From positions 310,001 through 374,000 of the forward strand of contig NZ_RYZK01000004.1 in NCBI RefSeq assembly GCF_003990645.1: a DNA stretch of 64,000 nt. Reading direction: 5' to 3'. Of this stretch, positions 52,262-60,470 are shown piece by piece (position 1 is the stretch's first letter; each line of letters opens with the position of its first letter). The stretch comes from Shimia sediminis (GTDB lineage Bacteria > Pseudomonadota > Alphaproteobacteria > Rhodobacterales > Rhodobacteraceae). The notes under the pieces were generated by a model that saw nothing but the letters and a program-made list of their open reading frames with translations, made no database searches and was not told where the DNA came from. The position numbers and the translations under genes were made by a program.

Positions 52262-53065
52262 ATGACCAACCCGTTGATCACCCAAGCCGACATCGACGCC
52301 TTTCAGCGTGATGGCGTTGTGTTTATCAAGGGTCTTTTTGCCGATCACGTCGACGCCCTTCGGGCCGGTGTGGCGCACAACATGGAACACCCCGGCCCCT
52401 TTGCCTCGGAAAACTTCAAAGAGGGCGAGTCCGGTCGCTTCTTTGACGATTACTGCAACTGGCAGGATATCCCCGAGTTTCGCGAGGTGATTGCCAACTC
52501 TCCTGCCGCCGAAGTCGCCGCCGACCTGATGCAATCCCAATCGGTTCAGGTCTTTCACGATCATGTACTGGTCAAGGAACCCGGAACCTCGCTCGCCACG
52601 CCCTGGCACACCGATGGCCCATACTATTTTGTTGAGGGCAAGCAGACCATCAGCTTCTGGTCCCCGCTAGATCCCGTCAAAGAGGCCACCCTGCGCATGG
52701 TCGCAGGCTCGCATCGCTGGGAGAAACCCGTGCTGCCCATGCGCTGGGTCAGCGAAGAAAGCTATTTCCCTAATGTCGACGACTACATGCCCGTGCCCGA
52801 TCCGGACGCCGAAGGCATGAACGTGCTCGAGTGGGAAATGGAGCCGGGTGACGCCGTGGCCTTCAACTATGACATCCTGCACGGCGCGCGTGGCAACACC
52901 TCGGACACCCGCCGCCGCGCCTTTTCCCTGCGCCTCGTCGGCGATGACGCCCGCTACGTCGAACGCCCCGGCCGCACCTCGCCCCCCTTCCCCGATCACG
53001 ACATGCACCCCGGTCAGCGGCTCCGCGAAGACTGGTTCCCGGTGATCTGGCCGAAGTCTGTCTAG
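52262..53065 (+). CDS. Phytanoyl-CoA dioxygenase (PhyH) family 2-oxoglutarate/Fe(II) oxygenase
   Basis: 267 residues. Iron triad H116-T-D118 (TPWHTDGP) and H207 (DILHGARG), with the 2-oxoglutarate-binding Arg among R217-R219. GGAGAGACC precedes the ATG. Family members hydroxylate varied small molecules, including aminoethylphosphonates (PhnY/TmpA) and ectoine. The dead ABC ATPase next to it looks like the phosphonate/iron group, which hints at an old phosphonate locus; this is weak. No partner HD-domain phosphonate hydrolase is present. Confidence 0.86.
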   Translation: MTNPLITQADIDAFQRDGVVFIKGLFADHVDALRAGVAHNMEHPGPFASENFKEGESGRFFDDYCNWQDIPEFREVIANSPAAEVAADLMQSQSVQVFHDHVLVKEPGTSLATPWHTDGPYYFVEGKQTISFWSPLDPVKEATLRMVAGSHRWEKPVLPMRWVSEESYFPNVDDYMPVPDPDAEGMNVLEWEMEPGDAVAFNYDILHGARGNTSDTRRRAFSLRLVGDDARYVERPGRTSPPFPDHDMHPGQRLREDWFPVIWPKSV

Positions 53066-53415
53066 AGTCAGGACGCAAAGAGAAGAAAGTGCCTGCAATA
53101 CTAAGGGCTATTCAGGAAGGAATTGACGGGAAAGACGAATGGGCCCTTTCAAATCTCCTGGGTCAGTGCAACGTTTTCTGTCTGCGCGTGACGCCATCAA
53201 CAACCAATTTCATTTGCAACGTCATCTGCCCCCGCTCAAATCTAAGCCGCTTACACGCCAAGACGTTTGCCGAAGGGAATGAGATTTCTGTCGTTCAAGT
53301 TAGGGCTGTTTCAAGTCCGCTGACCTGAACGGGTTATGGCAACAAAGCCACGCAGACAGTCGTTACAATTGGGTCGGCGCATTAAGCCCACCGGATCAAT
53401 CGGCGCCGGGCGCGT
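53066..53415. other. 350-bp interval without an intact gene
   Basis: The only recognisable content is an IS6-family transposase tail at 53127-53282. Beyond it, 53283-53415 shows nothing I can name. Confidence 0.65.
53127..53282 (+). mobile_element. Remnant of an IS6-family transposase (C-terminal fragment)
   Basis: A short frame after a stop at 53124 reads RERRMGPFKSPGSVQRFLSA, then AINNQFHLQRHLPP, ending at TGA 53280. The R-E-R-x-M-x-x-F-K-S-P-G-x-x-Q-R-F-L-S pattern followed by N-x-F-x-x-x-R-H-L is the C-terminal end of IS6-type DDE transposases. The catalytic part and both terminal inverted repeats are gone. Confidence 0.7.
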
Positions 53416-54408
53416 TCAGCGCAAGCGCCCACCGTCCTGATCAAAGGCGTATGTACTTTCCGGCTTGAACCCGAGCCGCAATTCCTCGCCCACTGTCACC
53501 TGATGCTGACCAAACAATCGCGCGGTGATCTGATGGGTGTTCGCGTGGGCAATGACATTTGTGTCACCGCCAAGATGCTCAACGTGGCTGACACGCACCG
53601 CAAGCGGGCCTTCTTCTGCCAGGAACAGATCCTCGGGCCGGATGCCCATCGTATGATCGCCGCCGTTCAACAGATCACCGGGCAGGAAGTTCATCGACGG
53701 CGAGCCTAGGAAACCGGCCACAAACTGATTGGCGGGGTTGTTGTAAAGCTCCATTGGGCTGCCGATCTGCTCGACACGACCATCACGCAGAACGACGATC
53801 TTGTCCGCCAGCGTCATGGCCTCGGTCTGGTCATGTGTCACGTAGATCATCGAGGCGCCCAGTTGCCGGTGCAGGTTGGCAATCTCGATGCGGGTGTTCA
53901 TGCGCAGGGCTGCATCAAGGTTCGACAGAGGCTCGTCGAACAAGAACAGTTTGGGTTCGCGCACGATGGCGCGCCCGATGGCAACCCGCTGACGCTGCCC
54001 GCCCGAAAGCTCGGCTGGGTAGCGGTCGAGGTAAGACCCAAGGTCCAGCATCTGTGACGCCTTTTGTACGCGCCCCTCGATGACCGCCTTTGACTGGCCT
54101 TCCTGCTTGAGCGCCAGGGTCATGTTGCCGCGCACATTGAGGTGCGGGTAAAGCGCGTAGCTTTGGAACACCATGGCGATGCCGCGTTTTGACGGCGGAG
54201 TTCGGTTGACCTGTGCGCCTGCGATGTGGATGTCGCCGGATGTCGCATCCTCGAGTCCGGCAATCACGCGCAAAAGCGTGGACTTACCACACCCCGAGGG
54301 ACCGACGAAGACGACGAATTCGCCCTCATCCACTTCGAGGCTGATGTCTTTCAGAACATGCACGTCACCGAAGAACTTGTTGACGTTTTTCAGGGAAAGA
54401 GCGGTCAT
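53416..54408 (-). CDS. Carbohydrate ABC transporter ATP-binding protein (UgpC/MalK type)
   Basis: 330 residues. Walker A GPSGCGKST (36-44), Q-loop FQSYALYPHLNV, signature LSGGQRQRVAIGRAI, Walker B KLFLFDEPLSNLDAAL and switch YVTHDQTEAM. The C-terminal TOBE domain (MGIRPEDLFLAEEG) regulates the complex. It is the last gene of the amino-sugar uptake operon and overlaps the Gfo/Idh gene by four bases. Confidence 0.92.
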   Translation of the reverse strand: MTALSLKNVNKFFGDVHVLKDISLEVDEGEFVVFVGPSGCGKSTLLRVIAGLEDATSGDIHIAGAQVNRTPPSKRGIAMVFQSYALYPHLNVRGNMTLALKQEGQSKAVIEGRVQKASQMLDLGSYLDRYPAELSGGQRQRVAIGRAIVREPKLFLFDEPLSNLDAALRMNTRIEIANLHRQLGASMIYVTHDQTEAMTLADKIVVLRDGRVEQIGSPMELYNNPANQFVAGFLGSPSMNFLPGDLLNGGDHTMGIRPEDLFLAEEGPLAVRVSHVEHLGGDTNVIAHANTHQITARLFGQHQVTVGEELRLGFKPESTYAFDQDGGRLR

Positions 54409-55439
54409 TTCAGCGCCTCCTCAAGCGAAATGGGCTGGCCGGTGCGGATGCTTTCGTCCGCAGCCAGACAAACAGCGAGCGAGCTTACGGCGTCGCTCAT
54501 GTGGCGGGTCAGGTCGATGTCATCGGTGATGGCGCGCAGCATGAATGCCTGTTCAGCGTCGCAAAGCACCTGATGCCCGGGCTCTTCCGGCATGTCGATG
54601 CTGCGGTCGCCTGATGGCGTATGGACAAGAATGCCGCCGACACGGGTGTGGCCATCAATGTCCGACGAGGCCCCCTTGTTGCCCTCGGTAATGGACACCG
54701 CGCCGTTCGGGCTGACGATGTCCTTCACGAAAAAGGCGGTTTCCGACATCATTGGGCCCCATCCGGCTTCGTACCAGCCAACGGATCCGTCCGCAAAGAC
54801 CACCTGGAACTGGCCATAGTTGTACATGTCGGGCGCGATTTCATCGCTGAGCCGCAGCCCCATGCCATGCACCCGCACCGGTGCAGCATCGGTGATCTGG
54901 CACATGACGTCCACATAGTGCACGCCACAATCCACGATGGGAGAGGTCGTTTGCATCAGCGCTTTGTGGGTTTCCCATTCGTCGCCCGTGCTTTGCTGGT
55001 TGAGGTTCAGGCGGAACACATAGGGTCCGCCCAGGGCGCGCGCCTCGTCAATCAACCTTACCCACGAGGGATGGTGGCGCAGGATATAGCCGACGACAAG
55101 CTTGCGACCGGTACGTGTCGCTGTTTCAACCACGCGCTTTGCATCAGCCACGGTCATCGCGAGGGGTTTCTCAACGAAGACATGCGCACCGGCCTCCAAC
55201 GCGGCAATGGCATAGTCGGCGTGGGTGTCTGTATAGGTCGCGATGATCACCAGGTCCGGCGTCGTCGCAGCGAGTGCCGCGCCAAAGTCGGTGAACATGG
55301 GGTAGCTGGCGAGATCAGCGTGATCGACCCTGCCCGAGCGGGTCACCAGTCCGACAATGTTGGCTTTGGGATCGGCATGGTGTGCCAGTGCATGGCTGGC
55401 GCCCATGTTCCCCAACCCGGCGACAAGCACGCGGATCAT
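54405..55439 (-). CDS. Gfo/Idh/MocA-family oxidoreductase
   Basis: 344 residues. Rossmann start IRVLVAGLGNMGASHALAHH, then the EKP motif in HVFVEKPLAMTVADAKRVVE. The usual GGG-x-DxGxHxxD second motif reads VDCGVHYVDVMCQ, with the catalytic His. It oxidises or reduces a sugar or sugar derivative with NAD(P). It lies between the permease and ATPase genes with four-base overlaps on both sides, so it acts on the imported sugar. Substrate unknown. Confidence 0.87.
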   Translation of the reverse strand: MIRVLVAGLGNMGASHALAHHADPKANIVGLVTRSGRVDHADLASYPMFTDFGAALAATTPDLVIIATYTDTHADYAIAALEAGAHVFVEKPLAMTVADAKRVVETATRTGRKLVVGYILRHHPSWVRLIDEARALGGPYVFRLNLNQQSTGDEWETHKALMQTTSPIVDCGVHYVDVMCQITDAAPVRVHGMGLRLSDEIAPDMYNYGQFQVVFADGSVGWYEAGWGPMMSETAFFVKDIVSPNGAVSITEGNKGASSDIDGHTRVGGILVHTPSGDRSIDMPEEPGHQVLCDAEQAFMLRAITDDIDLTRHMSDAVSSLAVCLAADESIRTGQPISLEEALK

Positions 55440-56275
55440 TTGACTGCCCCCGACGTGATGCCTCGGATCAACTGACGCGAGAAGATAACGTACAGCACCA
55501 GCACCGGCAGGATCGCCATGGACAGCGCCGACAGCACTGCGTTCCAGTCAGTCACGAACTGGCCGATGAAGACCTGCGATCCAAGCGTCAGCGTTTTCGT
55601 TTCTTCCGCCGGAGCCAGGATCAGCGGAAACCAGAGGTCATTCCAGATCGGGATCATGTTGAACACCGCAACGGTTGCCATCGCAGGACGCACCAGCGGA
55701 ACCACGAGGCGGAAAAAGATCGTGTATTCGCTGAGCCCGTCGATGCGACCGGCGTTTTTGAGGTCGTCCGAAACCTGGCGCATGAATTCGCTTAGGATGA
55801 ACACCGCCAGCGGCAGGCCCTGTGCCGTATAGACCAGGATCAGCGCCCAAAGAGTATTCACCAACCCTGTAGCCACCATCATGTCCAAAATCGCAACGGT
55901 GCCGATCCGGATCGGGATCATGATCCCGAGTGCCAGGTAGAGCCCCATCAACAGGTTGCCTTTGAACCTGTACTCGCTCAGCGCATAGGCTGCCATCGCA
56001 CCAAACAGCAACACGAAGAACAGTGTGGCCACGGTCACGATCATCGAGTTCTGGAAGTAGAGAAAGAAATCCCCCTGCTTCATCACAGTTTCATAGCCAA
56101 TGGTCGAAAAGCTCTCGGAATTCGGCAGCGCCAAAGGCTCGCGGAAAATCGACCTGCGTTCCTTGAACGAGTTTATAATGATGATGAAAACAGGGAACAG
56201 CGCGATCAATGTGTAGAGGATCAACGCCCCATGCATCATCACGGTGTTAAGGGGGTTTGAGCGGGCCTTGTTCAT
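55436..56275 (-). CDS. Carbohydrate ABC transporter permease (MalG type)
   Basis: 279 residues from ATG 56275; a longer frame runs into the upstream permease gene and is rejected. About six membrane helices, for example LILYTLIALFPVFIIII and TVATLFFVLLFGAMAAYAL. The EAA loop is KNAGRIDGLSEYTIFFRLVVPLVRP. The end overlaps the Gfo/Idh start by four bases. Confidence 0.9.
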   Translation of the reverse strand: MNKARSNPLNTVMMHGALILYTLIALFPVFIIIINSFKERRSIFREPLALPNSESFSTIGYETVMKQGDFFLYFQNSMIVTVATLFFVLLFGAMAAYALSEYRFKGNLLMGLYLALGIMIPIRIGTVAILDMMVATGLVNTLWALILVYTAQGLPLAVFILSEFMRQVSDDLKNAGRIDGLSEYTIFFRLVVPLVRPAMATVAVFNMIPIWNDLWFPLILAPAEETKTLTLGSQVFIGQFVTDWNAVLSALSMAILPVLVLYVIFSRQLIRGITSGAVK

Positions 56276-56285
56276 AGCGTCACCC

Positions 56286-57200
56286 TTACAGCTGATAGCG
56301 GCGCATCCGGGTCTGGATGCCAAAGAGGTAAATGCAAACACCGATCAGGATGATTGCGAACATCGCACCGGCAATAGCGGATCCCATGTGCGGATCGCCA
56401 AGTTGAAGCTGGAAGCCAAAAAAAGTGCGATACATGAAGGTCCCCAGGATGTCCGTTGAAAAGTCCGGGCCCGCCAGCGCTCCTTGTGCGGCATAAATCA
56501 GGTCGAAGGCGTTGAAGTTGCCAACAAACGTCAGGATCGAGATGATCCCGATCGACGGCAGGATCAGCGGCAGCTTGATCTTCCAGAACGCGGACAGGCC
56601 GGTAATCCCGTCAACCTCACCCGCCTCGAGTATTTCCTCGGGAATGGTCAGAAGGGCTGCGTAGATCAGCATCATCGGAATGCCGATAAACTGCCAGACC
56701 GAGACAAGCGCCAGGGTGGTCAGCGCGTATTCCTCTTTGCCAAGCCAGGGCGCATAAAGCGACTTGAGGCCGACCCAGTCCAACATGCCGGGCGCGATGC
56801 CCCAGATCGGCGAAAGGATCAGTTTCCATGCAAAACCGACAATAACGAAGGACAGGATGGTCGGGATAAATATCGCCGACCGGTACAAGGCCGCGAACCG
56901 CAGGCGCGGATGACTGAGCAGCGCCGCCAATGCGATGCCAATCGGGTTCTGGACCAGCATGTGCACAATGAAGAACCAGAAATTGTTGCCAAGCGCATTC
57001 CAGAATTGCTCTGACCAGATCGGGTCAAAAAACAGGGTTCGGAAGTTTTCGAGGCCGACAAAGACGCGTTCTTGGTCAACCCGTGAATACAAAGCAAGCC
57101 GGAGCGTGTTGAACAACGGGAAAACCATCACGGCGGAATAGACAATGACGGCCGGCGCAAGGAACACGAGAATATGCCAGCGGATGCGAGCCTTGTTCAT
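56286..57200 (-). CDS. Carbohydrate ABC transporter permease (MalF type)
   Basis: 304 residues, about six membrane helices. It opens with ILVFLAPAVIVYSAVMVFPL and has the EAA loop EEILEAGEVDGITGLSAFWKIKLPLILPS. The partner permease follows ten bases later. Both permease proteins begin MNKAR, which is a chance or local likeness. Confidence 0.9.
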   Translation of the reverse strand: MNKARIRWHILVFLAPAVIVYSAVMVFPLFNTLRLALYSRVDQERVFVGLENFRTLFFDPIWSEQFWNALGNNFWFFIVHMLVQNPIGIALAALLSHPRLRFAALYRSAIFIPTILSFVIVGFAWKLILSPIWGIAPGMLDWVGLKSLYAPWLGKEEYALTTLALVSVWQFIGIPMMLIYAALLTIPEEILEAGEVDGITGLSAFWKIKLPLILPSIGIISILTFVGNFNAFDLIYAAQGALAGPDFSTDILGTFMYRTFFGFQLQLGDPHMGSAIAGAMFAIILIGVCIYLFGIQTRMRRYQL

Positions 57201-57223
57201 GGGTCAGTCTCCGGGATTGAGAG

Positions 57224-57249
57224 GCCCCGGGCGCATCCGCGTCCGGGGC
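57224..57249 (-). terminator. Stem-loop between the binding-protein and first permease genes
   Basis: Arms GCCCCGG (57224-57230) and CCGGGGC (57243-57249) in the 68-bp gap. Such intercistronic hairpins usually favour high expression of the binding protein over the permeases. Confidence 0.6.
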
Positions 57250-57268
57250 GATGAGCAGTGTCGGGAGG

Positions 57269-58522
57269 TTACTGCTGCGGCGTGTACCAGCTGGCCAAGC
57301 CGTCCTGAAGTTTCTGGCCAAGTTCTTCAGGAGACGATGCCCCCTTGATTGCGGCCACGGACGCACCCCAGGTGTCATTCTCCAGGTTCGGTGTCCCGCG
57401 CGACAAGATCTGATAGGTGGAGCGGATCGTGCTTTCGCACTCACCACGCCAGCTGACGAATTCTGCCGCCAGCGGATCGGCAATTTCGACAGGCGCCGAC
57501 GACAGCGGGAAGAAGCCCGGCAGAGCGTTGGCAAAGATCGTGGCGAACTCTGGGCTGGCGACCCAGGCCAGGAACGTCTGGGCTGCTTCCGGGTTGGCAG
57601 TTGCCGCATTCATGCCGATGCCAATGTCGGTATGATCCGAGATATAGCAGGTGTCACCAGCCTTGCGCACCGGTGGCTTGAAGGCGCCCATCTCAAAATC
57701 TGCGAGGCTGTTAAAGCCCGAGACTTCCCAGGACCCGGCAGGATAGATCGCTGCGCGGCCGAGGGTAAAGATGTTCTGGCTGTCGGGATAGGTCTGCGCC
57801 TCGTAGCCGTCACCAAGGTACGCGCCCCAGCGGGCCAGCGTTGCATAAGGCGCGACCCAGGCTTCGTCGGTCAGCTTCTGGTCACCGGCGATCAGGGCCA
57901 GGCGACCCTCTTCACCTTTCCAATAGTTCGGACCGATGTTGTTGTAGCCCATCGTGGCCGCTTCCCATTGGTCGTTGGTGCCCATGGCCATCGGGATATA
58001 GCTGCCGTCGGCCTTGATCGCCTCGAGCGCAGCAAAGAACTCGTCCTCGGTTTCGGGCACCGCGATGCCGAGGTCGGCAAAGGCATCCTTGTTGTAGATG
58101 AAGCCGTGGATCACCGAAGCCATCGGCACGCAGAAGCTGGCCGAGCCGTCGTCTGTCTGCCACGCGGATTTCGCGACATCCGAGAAGTTGCTCATCGCGT
58201 CCAGACCGCTGAGGTCGGCAAGGTGGCCTGCTTCATAAAGCGCCAGCGATGCATCGAAGGGGCGGCATGTGATGATGTCGCCTGCAGACCCTGCGTCGAG
58301 TTTCGAGTTGAGAACAGCGTTGTATTCTGCCGGGGCCGAGGGTGTAAAGTTCACCTTGATACCGGGATTTTGGGCTTCGAAGGCCGGAATGATTTTTTCC
58401 TGCCACAGCTTGAGGTCATCGTTGCGCCAGCTTTCGATGTTCAGCGTTACGTCGTCTGCCAGCGCGCTCGTGGTGGCGAGCGCAGTTGTAAGCAGCGCGA
58501 TTCCAATTGTGTTTCGTGTCAT
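57269..58522 (-). CDS. Carbohydrate ABC transporter substrate-binding protein
   Basis: 417 residues with a type I signal peptide (IALLTTALATTSALA before DDVTLN). Periplasmic family 1 solute-binding protein with the FEAQNPGIKVNFTP and YLGDGYEAQTYPDSQNIF segments. The operon (etherase, kinase, deacetylase, deaminase nearby) indicates an amino sugar such as N-acetylglucosamine, MurNAc or a disaccharide of them. The start overlaps the murQ-like stop by four bases. Confidence 0.9.
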   Translation of the reverse strand: MTRNTIGIALLTTALATTSALADDVTLNIESWRNDDLKLWQEKIIPAFEAQNPGIKVNFTPSAPAEYNAVLNSKLDAGSAGDIITCRPFDASLALYEAGHLADLSGLDAMSNFSDVAKSAWQTDDGSASFCVPMASVIHGFIYNKDAFADLGIAVPETEDEFFAALEAIKADGSYIPMAMGTNDQWEAATMGYNNIGPNYWKGEEGRLALIAGDQKLTDEAWVAPYATLARWGAYLGDGYEAQTYPDSQNIFTLGRAAIYPAGSWEVSGFNSLADFEMGAFKPPVRKAGDTCYISDHTDIGIGMNAATANPEAAQTFLAWVASPEFATIFANALPGFFPLSSAPVEIADPLAAEFVSWRGECESTIRSTYQILSRGTPNLENDTWGASVAAIKGASSPEELGQKLQDGLASWYTPQQ

Positions 58523-59427
58523 GACATCCTCCCTTGGGTGCTTGATTTCAGTCGCGCCAGCGCGGCGCGCAGATTTCCTTCGGTTTCACGAAGAAGAGCT
58601 CGGGCGGCATCGGGGGTTTGCCCTGATGCAACCAAAACAGCGGGTTTAACGAGGCCACCAGAGACGTCGAGTGCGGCGGCGGCCGTATCCTCGGCCACCC
58701 CGGCAACGTGCGAGACGATACCAGTGGCCCGGGCGCGCAGTTTGGTGTTGTCCGCACGCAGGTTCACCATCATGCCATCATGGACATGACCAAGCTCGAT
58801 CGCCATGAGGGTCGAGAGCATGTTGAGCGCGATTTTCTGGGCCGTTCCCGCGCCCATGCGCGTCGACCCTGACAGCACCTCGGGTGGGGTGGCCAGCAAG
58901 ATCGGGTGGTCGGACATTTCCAGCAAAGGCGATCCGGCATTGTTGGCAATCGCGATAACCTTGGCCCCGGTCGCGCGCGCAAGTGCGGCGGCCTTCAGAG
59001 TATAGGGCGTGGTGCCGCTGGCCGAGACCGCGATCACGGCGTCGTCAGCGCCCAGCCCGCCCAGCGCCCGGTCAAGGCCCGTTGTTTCGTCTTCGGTGCC
59101 ACCGGGCATTTCGACGCCCGTGGGCAGGCCACCGGCCATGTGAATACGCAGTTGATCCGGGGATATCGAAAAGGTGCCACCCAGCTCCTGGGCATCGGCA
59201 GCAGCCATCAGGCCGGACGACCCGGCTGCGACATAGTGAAGAGTGCCACCCGCCCGTAAAGCCCGCGCCAGCATACGGGCGCCACCGGCAATGTCCGATG
59301 CAACAGCGCGCACTGCCTCTGCCGCGGCGATCTGCCCGTCCACCAGCAACACCGCCGCCTCGGCAAGCGGGCGGCCATCAAGACCCTTCGCCTGATCGTG
59401 CAATGCTTCGGTTCCCGGTATCGGCAT
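58519..59427 (-). CDS. murQ: N-acetylmuramic acid-6-phosphate etherase
   Basis: 302 residues, a SIS-domain protein of the MurQ/GckR family. Signatures are AGSSGLMAAADAQELGGTFSIS, VIAVSASGTTPYTLKA and EVLSGSTRMGAGTAQKIALNMLST. It splits MurNAc-6-phosphate into GlcNAc-6-phosphate and lactate. It leads the uptake operon, so MurNAc or a peptidoglycan fragment is a likely imported substrate. No anhMurNAc kinase (AnmK) or PTS MurP is in view; the BadF-type kinase nearby may phosphorylate the sugar. Confidence 0.88.
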   Translation of the reverse strand: MPIPGTEALHDQAKGLDGRPLAEAAVLLVDGQIAAAEAVRAVASDIAGGARMLARALRAGGTLHYVAAGSSGLMAAADAQELGGTFSISPDQLRIHMAGGLPTGVEMPGGTEDETTGLDRALGGLGADDAVIAVSASGTTPYTLKAAALARATGAKVIAIANNAGSPLLEMSDHPILLATPPEVLSGSTRMGAGTAQKIALNMLSTLMAIELGHVHDGMMVNLRADNTKLRARATGIVSHVAGVAEDTAAAALDVSGGLVKPAVLVASGQTPDAARALLRETEGNLRAALARLKSSTQGRMS

Positions 59428-59450
59428 GTGATTCCCCCTTTCGCCGATTA

Positions 59451-59467
59451 AATACCATTATAATACC
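59451..59467 (-). promoter_or_regulatory. GGTATT-N5-GGTATT operator upstream of murQ
   Basis: On the minus strand GGTATT-ATAAT-GGTATT, 24-40 bases before the murQ start. The same design, GGTATT-ATATA-GGTATT, lies at 59572 facing the opposite operon. The GntR gene in that operon is the probable binder. Confidence 0.65.
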
Positions 59468-59510
59468 TTTTGTCCATCATTTCTTTTCGGCGCAGAGTTT
59501 CGGTAAGTTT

Positions 59511-59537
59511 TTCAGCCATTTCAGCCATTTCAGCCAA
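59511..59537. repeat. Three tandem 9-bp repeats
   Basis: TTCAGCCAT, TTCAGCCAT, TTCAGCCAA, directly joined, in the middle of the divergent region between murQ and the kinase gene. Confidence 0.75.
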
Positions 59538-59571
59538 TTTGGCACGCTTTAGGTCTTTCGTTTGGTTCATA

Positions 59572-59588
59572 GGTATTATATAGGTATT
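59572..59588 (+). promoter_or_regulatory. GGTATT-N5-GGTATT operator upstream of the kinase gene
   Basis: GGTATT (59572-59577), ATATA, GGTATT (59583-59588), ending three bases before ATG 59592 and thus covering the ribosome-binding region. It matches the element at 59451-59467 in 15 of 17 positions. Confidence 0.65.
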
Positions 59589-59591
59589 GTT

Positions 59592-60470
59592 ATGAACAAG
59601 CCCAATCATACCAACGTGCTGGCCGTCGATGGCGGTGGAACGCGGTGCCGCGTTGCGCTGCGCACGGCAGGGCGTGTGCTGACGGCAGAGACCGGATCAG
59701 CCAATGTCACGAGCGACTTTGACGGCGGCGTGGCCCAGATCATGAAGGCACTACATGCCCTGTCAGAGCGGGCGGGCATCGGGCTTGATGCACTTGCACG
59801 CTATCCGGCATTCGTTGGTCTGGCGGGCGTCACTGGCCCGGAAATTGCCGACCGACTGCGCGCCGCGCTGCCATTTCAGATTTTGCGCGTGGAGGACGAC
59901 CGGCTTGCCGCACTGCGCGGCGCTCTTGGAGATCGCGAGGGGGCCGTTGCGCACTCTGGAACCGGGTCGTTTTATGCAGCGCAGATTGCCGGCACCGCCC
60001 GGTTCTCGGGCGGCTGGGGGCCGGTTCTGGGGGATGAGGCCTCAGCGCAATGGGTTGGCCGGACTGCGCTGCGCCTTACGCTCGAGGCAGTTGATGGGCG
60101 CGCGCAAATGACAGCGCTGAGCGAGACACTGTTGGCACAACTCGGAGGGGCTGCCGGGATTGTCAGCTTTGGTCGCACGGCCCGCCCACCTGAGTTTGGC
60201 GCACTTGCACCGATGGTGACGCAGGCAGCACAAGAGAACGACCCCCTGGGCACACGTATCATGACAGATGGGGCATCAGAAATCGCGCGCAGCCTGTCCT
60301 CTATCGGGTGGCAGCCGGGATTGACGATCTGCCTGACAGGCGGCATTGCCCCTCAGTTCCAGCCTTATCTGCCCCCAGAGATGCAGGTCGATGTTGCGCC
60401 GGCGGCAGGTGAGCCCCTGTCCGGCGCGCTGGAACTGGCCTGTGAACTTGCAACGGAGATGTCCTCATGA
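59592..60470 (+). CDS. BadF/BadG-type N-acetylglucosamine kinase
   Basis: 292 residues of the ASKHA fold. Phosphate 1 motif NVLAVDGGGTRCRVAL, then AHSGTGSFYA, GWGPVLGDEASAQWVGRTAL and CLTGGIAPQFQPYL. It should phosphorylate an imported amino sugar, GlcNAc by analogy to NAGK, in the cytoplasm. The murQ operon opposite makes MurNAc also possible. ATG 59592 is used; the frame is open ten codons upstream but starts with TTG and crosses the operator. It overlaps the GntR gene by four bases. Confidence 0.85.
   Translation: MNKPNHTNVLAVDGGGTRCRVALRTAGRVLTAETGSANVTSDFDGGVAQIMKALHALSERAGIGLDALARYPAFVGLAGVTGPEIADRLRAALPFQILRVEDDRLAALRGALGDREGAVAHSGTGSFYAAQIAGTARFSGGWGPVLGDEASAQWVGRTALRLTLEAVDGRAQMTALSETLLAQLGGAAGIVSFGRTARPPEFGALAPMVTQAAQENDPLGTRIMTDGASEIARSLSSIGWQPGLTICLTGGIAPQFQPYLPPEMQVDVAPAAGEPLSGALELACELATEMSS

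Noticed and set aside
53089-53328. 79-codon frame after the PhyH gene
   Set aside because: It overlaps the IS6 remnant in another frame and has an irregular composition; the transposase tail is the better reading.
57251-58789. Plus-strand frame over the sugar-binding protein
   Set aside because: The minus strand encodes a binding protein with signal peptide; the plus frame has no domain.
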